NCBI GenBank assembly: GCA_003491285.1
Contig: CP022705.1
Location: 1,879,501-1,943,500 of the forward strand
DNA: 64,000 nucleotides
From: Methanobacterium sp. BRmetb2
GTDB taxonomy: Archaea; Methanobacteriota; Methanobacteria; Methanobacteriales; Methanobacteriaceae
Direction: 5' to 3'
In this document: positions 1 through 9,444 of the stretch, piece after piece
How positions within the stretch are numbered: the first letter of the stretch is position 1
How the letters are laid out: each line of letters starts with the position of its first letter
Notes under the pieces: generated by a model
Databases searched by the model: none
Told to the model about the DNA's origin: nothing
The model's input: only the letters and a program-made list of their open reading frames with translations
Translations under genes and position numbers: made by a program

Positions 1-274
1 CTCCAATAACTAATTGATTTCTGGGATATTTAAACAGTAGTTTATATGAATAGAATTCTAATTATTAAATGGAGTACTTAAATTCTGTTTTTACATATAA
101 TTAGGCATTTATCAATTTTAATATAGATAAAATAGAATTAAACTAATTTTTTACTATCTTAGTTTTATTAAAATCCTTTTTAGAGTAAAATAGGTTAATT
201 TAAGACTATTATTTTACCTTTTAAATGTACTTAAATTGATTAAATATTTTTATAATGATTATCAAATGAGTATT

Positions 275-1732
275 ATGGTTTCAGTAGCATTTTTAAATCC
301 TTTATCTGATAAAGCAGAACAGATTGTTCGTGATATAGGGGATTTAAGTAAAATATATGATAAAAATTCGGATTTAATTCATGCTGTAGATACCAGTAAA
401 TCCCAAAGTATGTCTGATAATCAAAATATACCTGAAAATTATGTTGAATTAGCAATAAAGCGCATGGAATGGTATATCAAAAAGAAAAATGATAAAAATT
501 ATAATTATAAGGATTATGCATTTTTATTTAATAGGGAAATCACACGATTTGATGTTGTAGCATTTTTTATACTGGCCCAGGCCATAGGCATCAAATTTAA
601 TTCTAATTCACGGGAATCTAAACTTTTTGTAGATTTACAAGGAAACATAATTGAGGAAAGGCTGGAAGAACTTTCAATAAGTGAGAGAAGAGATGTTTGT
701 CAGAAAATCTTAGATGAATTGATTCTACAGGATAATGTGAAATGGACATTTCTTGAGGAAATATTAAGTTCCAAGAAGATCTCTCTTCATGAACTAATTT
801 TAGATAAAGGAGAAATAATACTGGATAAAGAAGATTTTCTAGAGAGATTTTCAGATAAAATCAGCCACAGAAATCCAGAAAGAATGTACGAACTTTTAAT
901 TGGAGATCCAGTTAAGGAACTTATCATGATTAAAATGATAATGCAAAAAACCGAGGATTATGTTAAAAAAGTTAACGAAATGTCACAAAAGGTTGAACCC
1001 CACCCATACCTATTAGAAGTAGGTGAAAAAATATCTAAAATTTTATCTGAAAATATTAAATACTACACAACATCTCACGGAGGAATGAAAGGATTCAAAT
1101 TAAATTCTGAAGCATTCCCGCCATGTATTAAACTTACATTAAATGGGGTTGAATCTGGAAATCGTAACGATGCCATTGTTCTTCTTTTAACTTCATTTTT
1201 ATCTTATGCAAGACTTTATCCATCTATATTTCGTGATAATGTAAGCGTCAAAATATCTGACGTAGATCCAGAACTTAAAATAACTCAAAATGAAATATTA
1301 CCCCTAATTTATGATGCTGCCCAGAGATGTAACCCTCCTCTTTTTGATGATGATCCACAGGAAAAATTGAATATAACGGCCAAGTTGGGATTTGGGGTTC
1401 ATGAACTGCCTGAAATTAAAAATGAAGGCGAGAGTAAATGGTATACTCCCATGAGCTGTGACAAAATAAAAATTCATTTACCAGCTCTTTGTAAGCCGGA
1501 TAAAACCTGTAAAAAGATTGGTAATCCTCTTTCATATTATAAAAGTAAGTCATGGCAATTAAATAAACAAGGAGATAATAAAGAAAAATCATCTAAAGAT
1601 AAAGATAAGAACAATGTTGATAAAAGTAAATCCGACCAAGATAATGTTAATAAGGTTATAAATCCAAGTCCTGATAAATCAGTTAAGAATACTAAAGAAG
1701 CAGACACACTAAACGGAAGTGATTTCAATTAA
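275..1732 (+). CDS. priL: DNA primase large subunit PriL
   Basis: This is the regulatory Fe-S subunit of the archaeal/eukaryotic-type primase, which with PriS makes primers for DNA replication. Conserved cysteines typical of the C-terminal Fe-S domain are visible: PPCIK, AQRC, MSCDK, and the pair in PALCKPDKTC, followed by GNPLSYY. The reading frame is open from a TTG at 236, but ATG codons at 266 and 275 are better starts; 275 gives the usual MVSVAFLNPLSD N-terminus. About 60 C-terminal residues after the YY motif form a Lys/Asp/Ser-rich low-complexity tail. The 3' end overlaps priS by 14 bases, so the two are co-translated. The family call is firm; the exact start is not. Confidence 0.9.
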   Translation: MVSVAFLNPLSDKAEQIVRDIGDLSKIYDKNSDLIHAVDTSKSQSMSDNQNIPENYVELAIKRMEWYIKKKNDKNYNYKDYAFLFNREITRFDVVAFFILAQAIGIKFNSNSRESKLFVDLQGNIIEERLEELSISERRDVCQKILDELILQDNVKWTFLEEILSSKKISLHELILDKGEIILDKEDFLERFSDKISHRNPERMYELLIGDPVKELIMIKMIMQKTEDYVKKVNEMSQKVEPHPYLLEVGEKISKILSENIKYYTTSHGGMKGFKLNSEAFPPCIKLTLNGVESGNRNDAIVLLLTSFLSYARLYPSIFRDNVSVKISDVDPELKITQNEILPLIYDAAQRCNPPLFDDDPQEKLNITAKLGFGVHELPEIKNEGESKWYTPMSCDKIKIHLPALCKPDKTCKKIGNPLSYYKSKSWQLNKQGDNKEKSSKDKDKNNVDKSKSDQDNVNKVINPSPDKSVKNTKEADTLNGSDFN

Positions 1733-2693
1733 CGAGCCAGCAACATTGCAGGAACGTCGAAGATATTATAGGGAAGAATGGAATGTAAAGAAACTTCCGG
1801 ATTTTATCAAGGAGGGGATGGAACAACGTGAATTTGGATTTGATCATCTTGGAAAAGGACCAAATGATCGCTACCGTATTTTCCGTTCTTTAGAATATTT
1901 AAAACGATTTATGAGATATAAATCCCCATTTGCAGCGTACTGTTCGGTGGCTTTTTATGATAAACCATTTAAAAGGGCAGATTGGATCAAATCCGAACTT
2001 ATTTTTGATGTTGATGCCAAGGACATCCCAATTCGAACTTGTATGTGTGATAATGTATGTGAAGTTTGTTTAGGTGAGGCGAAAGAAATTGTTTCTGGTT
2101 TAATAGATACTTTAAAGGGAGATCTGGGTTTAAAAGATATTCACGTTATTTATTCTGGGAGAGGTTATCACTTAAGAGTTCTAGATGAAACTGTAATGAA
2201 AATGGACAGTGATATCAGGGCGCAGATATTGAAATATTTAGTGGGCAGTGAAGTTCCAAGAAGTGAATACGGTACTGAAGGAGAGAAATATCAACTGGAA
2301 CACTTTTCCATACCTTTTGGTTACCCAAAAGTATTCACCCAACGTTTCAAGTATGCAGTCCTGCATTTAACACCCAATATTGAAATGGAAAACATCAGTC
2401 CTGCTCTTTTTAAAAAGGTTTTAAAGAATAGGACATATCTACTAACTGATGAGTGGGGTTTATTTAGAAAAAACATCGGGCCTATAAATTATAAAAAATT
2501 AGTAAAAGAAATAGGTGCTTTAAATATGGGTTTAGTAGATGCAAAAGTATCAATTGATCTAAAACGGATATTAAGACTTCCCACATCTCTACATTCTAAA
2601 GTCAGTATGAAATGTATGGAAGTGCAAAATATTGAAAAATTTGACCCATTTAAAGAAGCAGTACCTAAATTTGTTTATGAGAGAGATGATTGA
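1719..2693 (+). CDS. priS: DNA primase catalytic small subunit PriS
   Basis: This is the polymerase subunit of primase. The metal-binding acidic motif ELIFDVDAKD is present, followed by a zinc knuckle CMCDNVCEVC (C-x-C-x3-C-x2-C) and the nucleotide-binding motif YSGRGYHLRV. The length (324 aa) is normal for the archaeal family. It starts at a GTG inside the end of priL, preceded by GGAA, which implies translational coupling and a 1:1 complex. It converges with cca on the other strand. The assignment is firm. Confidence 0.95.
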   Translation: MISINEPATLQERRRYYREEWNVKKLPDFIKEGMEQREFGFDHLGKGPNDRYRIFRSLEYLKRFMRYKSPFAAYCSVAFYDKPFKRADWIKSELIFDVDAKDIPIRTCMCDNVCEVCLGEAKEIVSGLIDTLKGDLGLKDIHVIYSGRGYHLRVLDETVMKMDSDIRAQILKYLVGSEVPRSEYGTEGEKYQLEHFSIPFGYPKVFTQRFKYAVLHLTPNIEMENISPALFKKVLKNRTYLLTDEWGLFRKNIGPINYKKLVKEIGALNMGLVDAKVSIDLKRILRLPTSLHSKVSMKCMEVQNIEKFDPFKEAVPKFVYERDD

Positions 2694-2735
2694 ATCTGCT
2701 ATTGAAATTTGAAAATTTATTTTAAGGAATGGTTA

Positions 2736-4124
2736 TTATCTCCAAATATTCTCGCTTTTGTTTAGATATTCATATAAAAATTTTAGTGAGGAATCATCAC
2801 ATTTTGGGGAGCTTATGAAGTTTTGAACATCCACGATCTCAACGTTATCTAAAATTTCTTTTTTTACATGTTTTCCTAATTTGAGGTAGTTAATTTTTTC
2901 GGGGGTTAAGATAGCTTTTAATAGAGACTTTACATCATTATATTCTCTTTTAATATCCACAGTCCACTGTTCACCATTTATCCATGCTTTAGATCCGTAT
3001 TTATCCAAGAACCTTTTTTGATGATCTTTTGACCAAATAAAAGGTCCTAAATGTTTTTTTATTGTGGGCAGTTCCCATACTAACATTTCCAGTAATATTA
3101 TTGCAAGTTCTGTCTGGTCAGTCCAGTTACTACTACCATAAACATGGAAATCTTCTCTTTCTACAATTTTTCTTAAAGAATTTTCAGTTTTTTTAAGTTG
3201 AGGATAAACTGCATCTGCAGGGACTGATGGTGGTGTAAATGTTAAAAGAAGGGTTTTTGTCCCTCTTTTCGTAAATCCATTTTTTACAATATCTGCATCG
3301 TATTTTATAATTTTTTTTGAAAAAAATTCGGGGTTAGGCTTTTTTATAAAATTTCTAGAAGCAACAACAAACTCAGCCATTTTTTGAGTGGTTAATGCCG
3401 CAGCCACATTTCTGTTTTTATCCACAGGGTCAATAACTATTAGGGGTTCAGTAAAACCAGTTCCAGTATTAAATTTTTCAAGGTCAATTATATATCCTTG
3501 ATGCCAACTATCTGCAGCTGCCTTTAATACAATATTAAATGAACCATAATAAATTATCAAAAGTTCGCATAAGTACCCGGCAAATCCGCCAACCTTAAAT
3601 TCAGAGCCGTAAGTGGCTATCGATTCCATGAACTTTTTGAGGAGAATAACTTCGTCTTTTTGTTCTTCTTTTAAATTCTTTTTTACGTATTCAGTATGTA
3701 AAATGGTCCTATCCACAGCTGATTTAAGTTCACCAGCATCTTTTATAGAATAACAAGGAACAAAATCGATTTCAAATCCATTAATTAACCCGGTTACATA
3801 AGGATGAGATGCATATCTAAGTTCATACTCCCCTCCCATACTTTCGATACATTTGTGACCTAAAAATAGACCCTTCTCTTTGAGTTCTGCTTCATCTGTC
3901 CTTAACGGAAATTCTATAAATATATCAATATCGGCTTTACCAGCCAGCCAGGTATCTTTGGCTACAGATCCTACAAGTGCAGATTTGGCATTTATACTGT
4001 TATTGGCTGCTATTTCATCAATTATACTAATTAGTTTAACTGCCAACTCATTAACTTCATGATATTCTTTTTGGTCAGGTTTTATTTCTTTCAAAATTTT
4101 GTGATAGTCAATTTTTTCAGACAT
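2736..4124 (-). CDS. cca: CCA-adding enzyme (archaeal class I tRNA nucleotidyltransferase)
   Basis: This enzyme builds or repairs the 3' CCA end of tRNAs using CTP and ATP without a nucleic acid template. The nucleotidyltransferase motif is clear near residues 48-72: a GS-x2-K-x-TWL segment (GSVAKDTWLAG) followed by DIDIFIEF with the catalytic Asp pair. The length of 462 aa fits archaeal class I enzymes. It lies downstream of thpR on the same strand (85 bases apart), another gene linked to RNA-end processing. The assignment is firm. Confidence 0.95.
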   Translation of the reverse strand: MSEKIDYHKILKEIKPDQKEYHEVNELAVKLISIIDEIAANNSINAKSALVGSVAKDTWLAGKADIDIFIEFPLRTDEAELKEKGLFLGHKCIESMGGEYELRYASHPYVTGLINGFEIDFVPCYSIKDAGELKSAVDRTILHTEYVKKNLKEEQKDEVILLKKFMESIATYGSEFKVGGFAGYLCELLIIYYGSFNIVLKAAADSWHQGYIIDLEKFNTGTGFTEPLIVIDPVDKNRNVAAALTTQKMAEFVVASRNFIKKPNPEFFSKKIIKYDADIVKNGFTKRGTKTLLLTFTPPSVPADAVYPQLKKTENSLRKIVEREDFHVYGSSNWTDQTELAIILLEMLVWELPTIKKHLGPFIWSKDHQKRFLDKYGSKAWINGEQWTVDIKREYNDVKSLLKAILTPEKINYLKLGKHVKKEILDNVEIVDVQNFISSPKCDDSSLKFLYEYLNKSENIWR

Positions 4125-4209
4125 AATATCAATTATATTTAGTTTTAAAAAAATAGGCTATAAATTTATGTAAATAAAAATAAATTTGATTTGATTATCA
4201 AATAATAGC

Positions 4210-4764
4210 TCATTTAGTTAGTTCAAACTCTTTTAAATCAGTGTAAATAGGGCCAGATGGTGTTAATTCGCTTTTTTTAAGGATTAATCTATCAACCTTC
4301 ATGTTGCCAATTTCAACTTCATTTAACTCTTCAATTTTAGTAACTAAATCTTCCTTGTTTTGGGCTCCTTTCAATCTTCCAATGGTCAGGTGAGGGATAT
4401 AACTTCTCTCCTTTTTAAAGCCCATTTTTACAAATTCTTCGTCAAATCCTTGCAACATTTTAGAGAATAATTCCGGGTTTTCGACTCCTAACCATAAAAC
4501 TCTAATATATCTTAAATTGGGAAAAACTCCCATTCCCTTTATAGATAAATCGAAAGGTTCAAATTCTGATACTTTATTTTCTGTTGCTTTTATTATTTCG
4601 TCCTGTTTTTCTTGATTAATCTCACCGAAAAATTTGAAAGTAAAGTGAAGATTTTCTCCTTCCACTAATTTTAAAGGAGCTTCTGTTTCCATCAATTTTT
4701 TCTGCAAGCCAACTACTTTTTCAACAAGATTTTCATCGAGATCTATCCCCAAAAATGTTCTCAT
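4210..4764 (-). CDS. thpR: RNA 2',3'-cyclic phosphodiesterase (2H family, ThpR/LigT)
   Basis: This is a 2H-phosphoesterase that opens 2',3'-cyclic phosphates on RNA ends. Both hallmark His motifs are present, HFTFKFFGE (H-x-T) and PHLTIGRLK (H-x-T). The ATG at 4764 is the better start (MRTFLGIDLDEN), with GAGGTGA 5 bases upstream; the longer frame to 4782 runs through that ribosome binding site. It follows the HPr-kinase-like gene directly and precedes cca. The family call is firm; the in vivo substrate is unknown. Confidence 0.9.
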   Translation of the reverse strand: MRTFLGIDLDENLVEKVVGLQKKLMETEAPLKLVEGENLHFTFKFFGEINQEKQDEIIKATENKVSEFEPFDLSIKGMGVFPNLRYIRVLWLGVENPELFSKMLQGFDEEFVKMGFKKERSYIPHLTIGRLKGAQNKEDLVTKIEELNEVEIGNMKVDRLILKKSELTPSGPIYTDLKEFELTK

Positions 4765-4768
4765 AAAA

Positions 4769-5719
4769 TCACCTCTTTGCAAGAGTTTTTATTCGATTAA
4801 GACTTTCTTCTGGACTTTCAATGGTGTTCAACATATAAACTTCAAGTTTTGAGAATATTTCCCCAAAGAATGCTTTGCGGAGATTAATTTTATGTTCACT
4901 GGTAACGAGTTGGTGGGGATTGCAAAAATTTTCATTTATCATGTAATCAAGGGCTTCTGTGACATCCAACTTTTCAAAGGGAACATCTTTCTTTTCTCTT
5001 TTTAGCAGAATTACGCTTTTTAATGTTGAACTTTCCCGTATTCGTCCATTGAATAAAGTATTAACATCTGCAACTCCTCGTCCCTGTATATCTAATTTAA
5101 CCTTTTTTACCATAGGAGAAAAACCAGTCCACACATCTGCAAGGTCTTCTCTGATGTATGAATTCTTTTCTGAGGAATATACTACTGTTCCATTGTTAAA
5201 TAATCTTGTGAAAAACCAGTCATCTGAAATATAGTTAAAATCATTATCCTGAAGTAAACCATAAGTTAAGGTGGTTTTTCCTGTGCCGGGAGGTCCAATT
5301 ATAGCAATAGAATGGCCCATATAATCTACTACTGAGCCGTGGACTGAATAACGTCGGTGAATTGAATGATAATCCTCAAAAAAGTCAGAAATAGTTGCCA
5401 GCGCAATACTTTTTATCCAACCGTAATAATCACAGTTGAGAACTATTGACGTTTTAGATATAGGTTCATAAATCACCTGAAGAGGACCATCATCTTCCAC
5501 TGCAAAGATCTTGGCATGGGGTCTGACATCTTCATTCATAAATTTGAAATTTTCTTCCCATTCCTCTTTAAAATCTTCATTATCTGTGAGTAGTTTGACA
5601 CAGGCTCCATGTATATTTGCCTTTCTTTCAAATATAACCCTTCCAGTTAATTCTTGAAAAAATTTCTCCTTTTCTTCAGGATTTATAATTTTCACTTGAT
5701 ATGAAGACATTTTTACCAT
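4769..5719 (-). CDS. HPr kinase/phosphorylase-like P-loop protein
   Basis: The protein has a Walker A loop GPPGTGKTT at about residues 142-150 and a following SDDWFF segment, in the arrangement seen in HPr-kinase/PEP-carboxykinase-like archaeal proteins. The N-terminal 130 residues are a separate conserved domain. Methanobacteria lack a sugar phosphotransferase system, so a true HPr substrate is unlikely. It ends 5 bases before the thpR start, within the ribosome-binding region of thpR, so the two are co-transcribed with cca. Its function is unknown; a kinase acting on a metabolite or protein is inference. An alternative start is ATG 5710. Confidence 0.65.
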   Translation of the reverse strand: MVKMSSYQVKIINPEEKEKFFQELTGRVIFERKANIHGACVKLLTDNEDFKEEWEENFKFMNEDVRPHAKIFAVEDDGPLQVIYEPISKTSIVLNCDYYGWIKSIALATISDFFEDYHSIHRRYSVHGSVVDYMGHSIAIIGPPGTGKTTLTYGLLQDNDFNYISDDWFFTRLFNNGTVVYSSEKNSYIREDLADVWTGFSPMVKKVKLDIQGRGVADVNTLFNGRIRESSTLKSVILLKREKKDVPFEKLDVTEALDYMINENFCNPHQLVTSEHKINLRKAFFGEIFSKLEVYMLNTIESPEESLNRIKTLAKR

Positions 5720-5787
5720 TTCAAAATTATTTAATTGATTTTAGAGAAGATCTATGAATATCTATCTTTTATTAACAAGGATTAAAG

Positions 5788-6912
5788 TTATTTCTCTATT
5801 ATACTCTCTTCTATCGCCATACCAAAGTGTCTGGCACTTTTTTCAAGATAAACCATCACTTTATCACCTATTTCCAACTCAGCTACAGATATGGGAGATC
5901 CATCTTCAGCAACTAACCTTATAGTTTCTGCATTCTGCAGTAATGTTCTAAGTTTTATGCCTTCATATTCGGCTTCAATCAGCATTAAGGGTCTTTTTTC
6001 AATTTTAACTCGTCCTACAATTGAAGCACGGGTGTTACCCTCTTTGTCAACTGTTAAAATCTCATCACCAGTTTCAATCTCAGAGAGATATTTGGTTTTA
6101 TTTCCTGGTGTCATTACATATGCATGTACAGGGCCTGCATTAACCCTGAAGGGCCTGGAAGCAACATATTCACTTTCCAATGATTCACTGTGTACTAAAA
6201 ATAATCCTTTAGAGTAAGAACCAATTAACATACCTTCCCCAATGTTCATCATAGAACAAGTATCAACACATACCCTATCTCCAGTTCCAACCGGGGCTAT
6301 TTTGGTTATGGTGGCTGGTTTTAATTCAAAATTTTCTGATTCAATCTTTTCAATTAATTCAGCAACCTTTTTTATCTGGGAAAATTCAGTTGGACTTAAA
6401 AGGATCCCATCAGTGCCATGTTCCAATGTTTCTAAGGCTACTTTAGCTTCATCATAATCTGAAACGGCAGCTATTATTTTAACATCTTCTTTTTGAAGAT
6501 CTGCAATTATATTTTCTAGTGGAATTACAGTCCAGTCTTTACCTACCAGTATTAAGTAGTCTGCAACACGGCCCAACTGTGAGGCAAGTTCTTCATGTTT
6601 TTTACTTAATATTTCAATGTATGCAGCAACAGTCTTATTTTTTCTTTTAAAACTAGTAATAGCAGCTAAATCCTTTGATTCTGCTAAATCATCTGGAATC
6701 TTTAATGTACCGTCGCCTTCACCATTTTTACCTACTAAAATAATATCGGAATCATCTGAATCTGATATAATTGTGATATTGCCTAACTTTTTAATATTAT
6801 CTACATGAGCAAAGTCCAACACATGATCTACGCCAGATTCTAATGCAGTGGTAATAAAAGATTTTTTCTCGTCCCAGTCTGCATTTTCAGCCATTATCCA
6901 CGCAAATTTCAT
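5788..6912 (-). CDS. aroB': 3-dehydroquinate synthase II (archaeal aroB')
   Basis: This enzyme converts 2-amino-3,7-dideoxy-D-threo-hept-6-ulosonate to 3-dehydroquinate by NAD-dependent oxidative deamination and cyclisation, the archaeal entry to aromatic amino acids. The N-terminus MKFAWIMAE, the segment GDRVCVDTCSMMNIGEGMLI and the C-terminal PVHAYVMTPG region are characteristic. Its length of 374 aa is normal. It lies 14 bases downstream of aroA', so the two form an operon carrying the two steps of the pathway. The assignment is firm. Confidence 0.93.
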   Translation of the reverse strand: MKFAWIMAENADWDEKKSFITTALESGVDHVLDFAHVDNIKKLGNITIISDSDDSDIILVGKNGEGDGTLKIPDDLAESKDLAAITSFKRKNKTVAAYIEILSKKHEELASQLGRVADYLILVGKDWTVIPLENIIADLQKEDVKIIAAVSDYDEAKVALETLEHGTDGILLSPTEFSQIKKVAELIEKIESENFELKPATITKIAPVGTGDRVCVDTCSMMNIGEGMLIGSYSKGLFLVHSESLESEYVASRPFRVNAGPVHAYVMTPGNKTKYLSEIETGDEILTVDKEGNTRASIVGRVKIEKRPLMLIEAEYEGIKLRTLLQNAETIRLVAEDGSPISVAELEIGDKVMVYLEKSARHFGMAIEESIIEK

Positions 6913-6926
6913 ATAATATCTTCCTT

Positions 6927-7721
6927 TTAACTTTGCAAAATTTTAAGAGCTTCTTCCACTTCTAAATTATTGTGAACTATCTCAGATATAGCCCGGGTAG
7001 TTTTTTGAGGGGATTTTGCCTGGAAAATATTTCTACCTATGGCAACACCTGCTCCACCAACGTCAACCGAGTTTTTAACCATTTGAAGAAGTTCTTCATC
7101 AGTTTCGACCTTAGGGCCGCCAGCAATAACCAGAGGAACAGGACATCCCTCTATTACTTCTTTGAATGAGTCTGGATCACCGGTATAATTAGTTTTAATA
7201 ATATCAGCACCTAACTCTGCACCCGCGCGAGAGGCAAGTTTCACAACTTCAGGGTCATGTTCGTTTTCTATATTCTTTCCTCGGGGATACATCATTGCAA
7301 TAAGGGGCATTCCCCAATCATCACAGATTTCAGATATGGTCCCTAGTTTTATTAGCATTTCTGGTTCTCTTTCAGATCCTACATTTACATGAACTGAAAC
7401 TGCATCCGCACCTAATTTTATTGCTTTCTCAACAGATGTTACCAGTACTTTGTTATTAGGATCTGGACCTAGAGCCGTACTAGCTGATAAATGGATAATA
7501 AGACCAATATCTCTTCCATAACCTCTATGACCACTTCCAACCATTCCTTTATGCATCAAAACTGCGTTAGCACCACCACTTGCAACTTCGTCAATGGTCT
7601 GTGCCATTTTAATTATTCCCTTCACCGGTCCAATGGAAACACCGTGATCCATAGGTACTATTACGCTGCGCCCGGTTTTCCTGTCGATTATTCTTTCGAT
7701 CCTGATCTTTTTACCTATCAT
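6927..7721 (-). CDS. aroA': 2-amino-3,7-dideoxy-D-threo-hept-6-ulosonate synthase (archaeal aroA')
   Basis: This is a class I aldolase-like enzyme that makes the C7 precursor for 3-dehydroquinate. The family motifs VPMDHGVS near the N-terminus and IIKTNYTGD with the likely Schiff-base Lys are visible, as is GGPKVETDEE. The ATG at 7721 is chosen because GGAGGGTG lies 3 bases upstream; the GTG at 7727 falls inside that ribosome binding site. It is the first gene of an operon with aroB'. The assignment is firm. Confidence 0.93.
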   Translation of the reverse strand: MIGKKIRIERIIDRKTGRSVIVPMDHGVSIGPVKGIIKMAQTIDEVASGGANAVLMHKGMVGSGHRGYGRDIGLIIHLSASTALGPDPNNKVLVTSVEKAIKLGADAVSVHVNVGSEREPEMLIKLGTISEICDDWGMPLIAMMYPRGKNIENEHDPEVVKLASRAGAELGADIIKTNYTGDPDSFKEVIEGCPVPLVIAGGPKVETDEELLQMVKNSVDVGGAGVAIGRNIFQAKSPQKTTRAISEIVHNNLEVEEALKILQS

Positions 7722-8115
7722 AAACACCCTCCTTACTTTAAAGAGAAAGTTAGAAGTTTCTTATTATTTGTTCATAAACTATTATGTATTATATATGAAA
7801 TTTAGCATACAAGGTATAAAAAATGATCTATATTTTCTGGTACTATGTGATATGATTATAATAGCAAAATATCAATTAAATATTGAAAAAGAATTTGAAA
7901 ACTATACTTTATTTTAACTTTAAATAATATCAATTATTTTTTCATTATAAAAACCATTTTAATCCATCAAATTTTAATAGAGGGTTTATAATTGTATTTT
8001 AATTTAAGTATTTTTAATATAGGTATTTCAATATTGATTCTAAATTTTAATTTCAAAAAATTTTCCATAATAAACTTCATTACACAGCCATCACAAAAAT
8101 ATTTCAGGTGTTTGT
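7722..8115. other. Divergent intergenic region, no gene seen
   Basis: This stretch of about 390 bases is very AT-rich and lies between the divergent aroA' and DUF169 genes, so it must carry both promoters. Several TATA-like stretches are present, but none stands out. I saw no RNA gene or strong inverted repeat. Confidence 0.5.
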
Positions 8116-8820
8116 ATGGATTATGAAGAACAATCATTAATTTTAAAAAAAGTTATGGATTTAAAAAATGAGCCCTTGGCAATTTCTTTTACTAATGAAG
8201 AAATTCCAACCATTGAAAAACAAAAAATATCCATTTGTAGAGCTTTAAAACTAGCTTCCCAAGGGACTTCATTAGTTATTGATAAAGATATGTCAACATG
8301 CCCCGGGGGCAGCATGTATTGCGGTTTTTCCGAGCCAGTTTCCGGCGAACAAAAAAGGAAACTGCAGTGGTTTTTAACTCAAGGTGAAAAGTTATTCAAC
8401 TCCATAACCACCTTTGAGAGGATGAGAAAATTGACTTCTCCTTTACCAACTGGACTTGCAGAGTACATGGTGATTTCCCCTCTGGAAGAAGCAACAATAA
8501 GACCTGATATAGTCCTATTTTTATGCAATCCAGAACAGGCATGCCGTTTAATTACACTGGATACATATTTTGATGGAATACCTCCTAAACAGGAGGTAAT
8601 AGGTGCTTTATGTCACACGGCCATATCATATTCACTGGTCACTGGTTTTACCAATATATCTATGGGTGATTGGACCGCCCGTAGAAATCAAAAATTTGAA
8701 TCAGACACCCTATTTTTTACACTCCCCTATGAGAGGATGGATAATGTAATAGCAGCTATACCTAAGTGTTCTGCCGGAAAAGCGGATTTAGTGATTCCTA
8801 AAGATTTTCAGCATGATTAA
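8116..8820 (+). CDS. DUF169 family protein
   Basis: This 234-residue protein matches the DUF169 family by its Cys/Gly-rich motif CPGGSMYCGF at about residues 60-70, the central PLEEATIRPDIVLF segment and the C-terminal CSAGKADLVIP. Two or three conserved cysteines suggest a metal or cofactor site. DUF169 proteins are common in methanogens and have no established function to my knowledge. A GGTGTTTGT sequence precedes the ATG. It stands alone and converges with the methyltransferase gene. Confidence 0.8.
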   Translation: MDYEEQSLILKKVMDLKNEPLAISFTNEEIPTIEKQKISICRALKLASQGTSLVIDKDMSTCPGGSMYCGFSEPVSGEQKRKLQWFLTQGEKLFNSITTFERMRKLTSPLPTGLAEYMVISPLEEATIRPDIVLFLCNPEQACRLITLDTYFDGIPPKQEVIGALCHTAISYSLVTGFTNISMGDWTARRNQKFESDTLFFTLPYERMDNVIAAIPKCSAGKADLVIPKDFQHD

Positions 8821-8857
8821 ATTAAAATTAGTTGAATGATATGTGTTAATAGATAAA

Positions 8858-9385
8858 TTATAATTTAGATGACCATATTTTCAGTTCTTTTAGTCTAGGC
8901 GGAATTCCATCATCTCCTGAGGATTCTAACCAACCATTACTTGATTTAATATCTTCAACTGTTATTGACGAATTTACAAAATCTATTAAGCCCCGATTCC
9001 TAATTATTGTATTTCTGGGCTTTAAAGTAGATGCCCATATGAAGAATACCTTAAAGGTAGTGTCGGGATGATAACCACCACCTAAATCAATTGATAAAAC
9101 ATCACATTTTCCAATTTTTTTAAAAACCAGTTCAAGAGTTTTATGAAGTCTAACATCAGCTCGGATAAATTCCACATGGGGATGTTCTTCCATAATGATT
9201 GCCATTTTATTAACCGATTCAGGACTGTTATCCAATGCAATCACCTGGCCTTCGCTGACTAAACCTGCTATTATCTTTGTGGAATTACCTACATGACATC
9301 CTAATTCCACCACTGAGTCTTTTTTTTTAAGGGTATCTCTTAACAGATCCTGGTAATCTTTAATGTCGTATACAAGTTTAATCAT
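8858..9385 (-). CDS. Class I SAM-dependent methyltransferase
   Basis: This is a small (175 aa) Rossmann-fold methyltransferase. Motif I reads VVELGCHVGNSTKI, motif II VIALDNSPESV, and the acidic motif IV segment DVLSIDLGGGYHPDT follows. A GGGGAT sequence precedes the ATG by 4 bases. It lies downstream of the pantoate kinase gene (59 bases apart) and is probably co-transcribed. The substrate cannot be inferred from sequence. Confidence 0.8.
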   Translation of the reverse strand: MIKLVYDIKDYQDLLRDTLKKKDSVVELGCHVGNSTKIIAGLVSEGQVIALDNSPESVNKMAIIMEEHPHVEFIRADVRLHKTLELVFKKIGKCDVLSIDLGGGYHPDTTFKVFFIWASTLKPRNTIIRNRGLIDFVNSSITVEDIKSSNGWLESSGDDGIPPRLKELKIWSSKL

Positions 9386-9444
9386 GCTATCCCCATTTCT
9401 AAGAAAATCCTAAAAAGTTTTACCCGGTTTAAAAATTTATCTTA

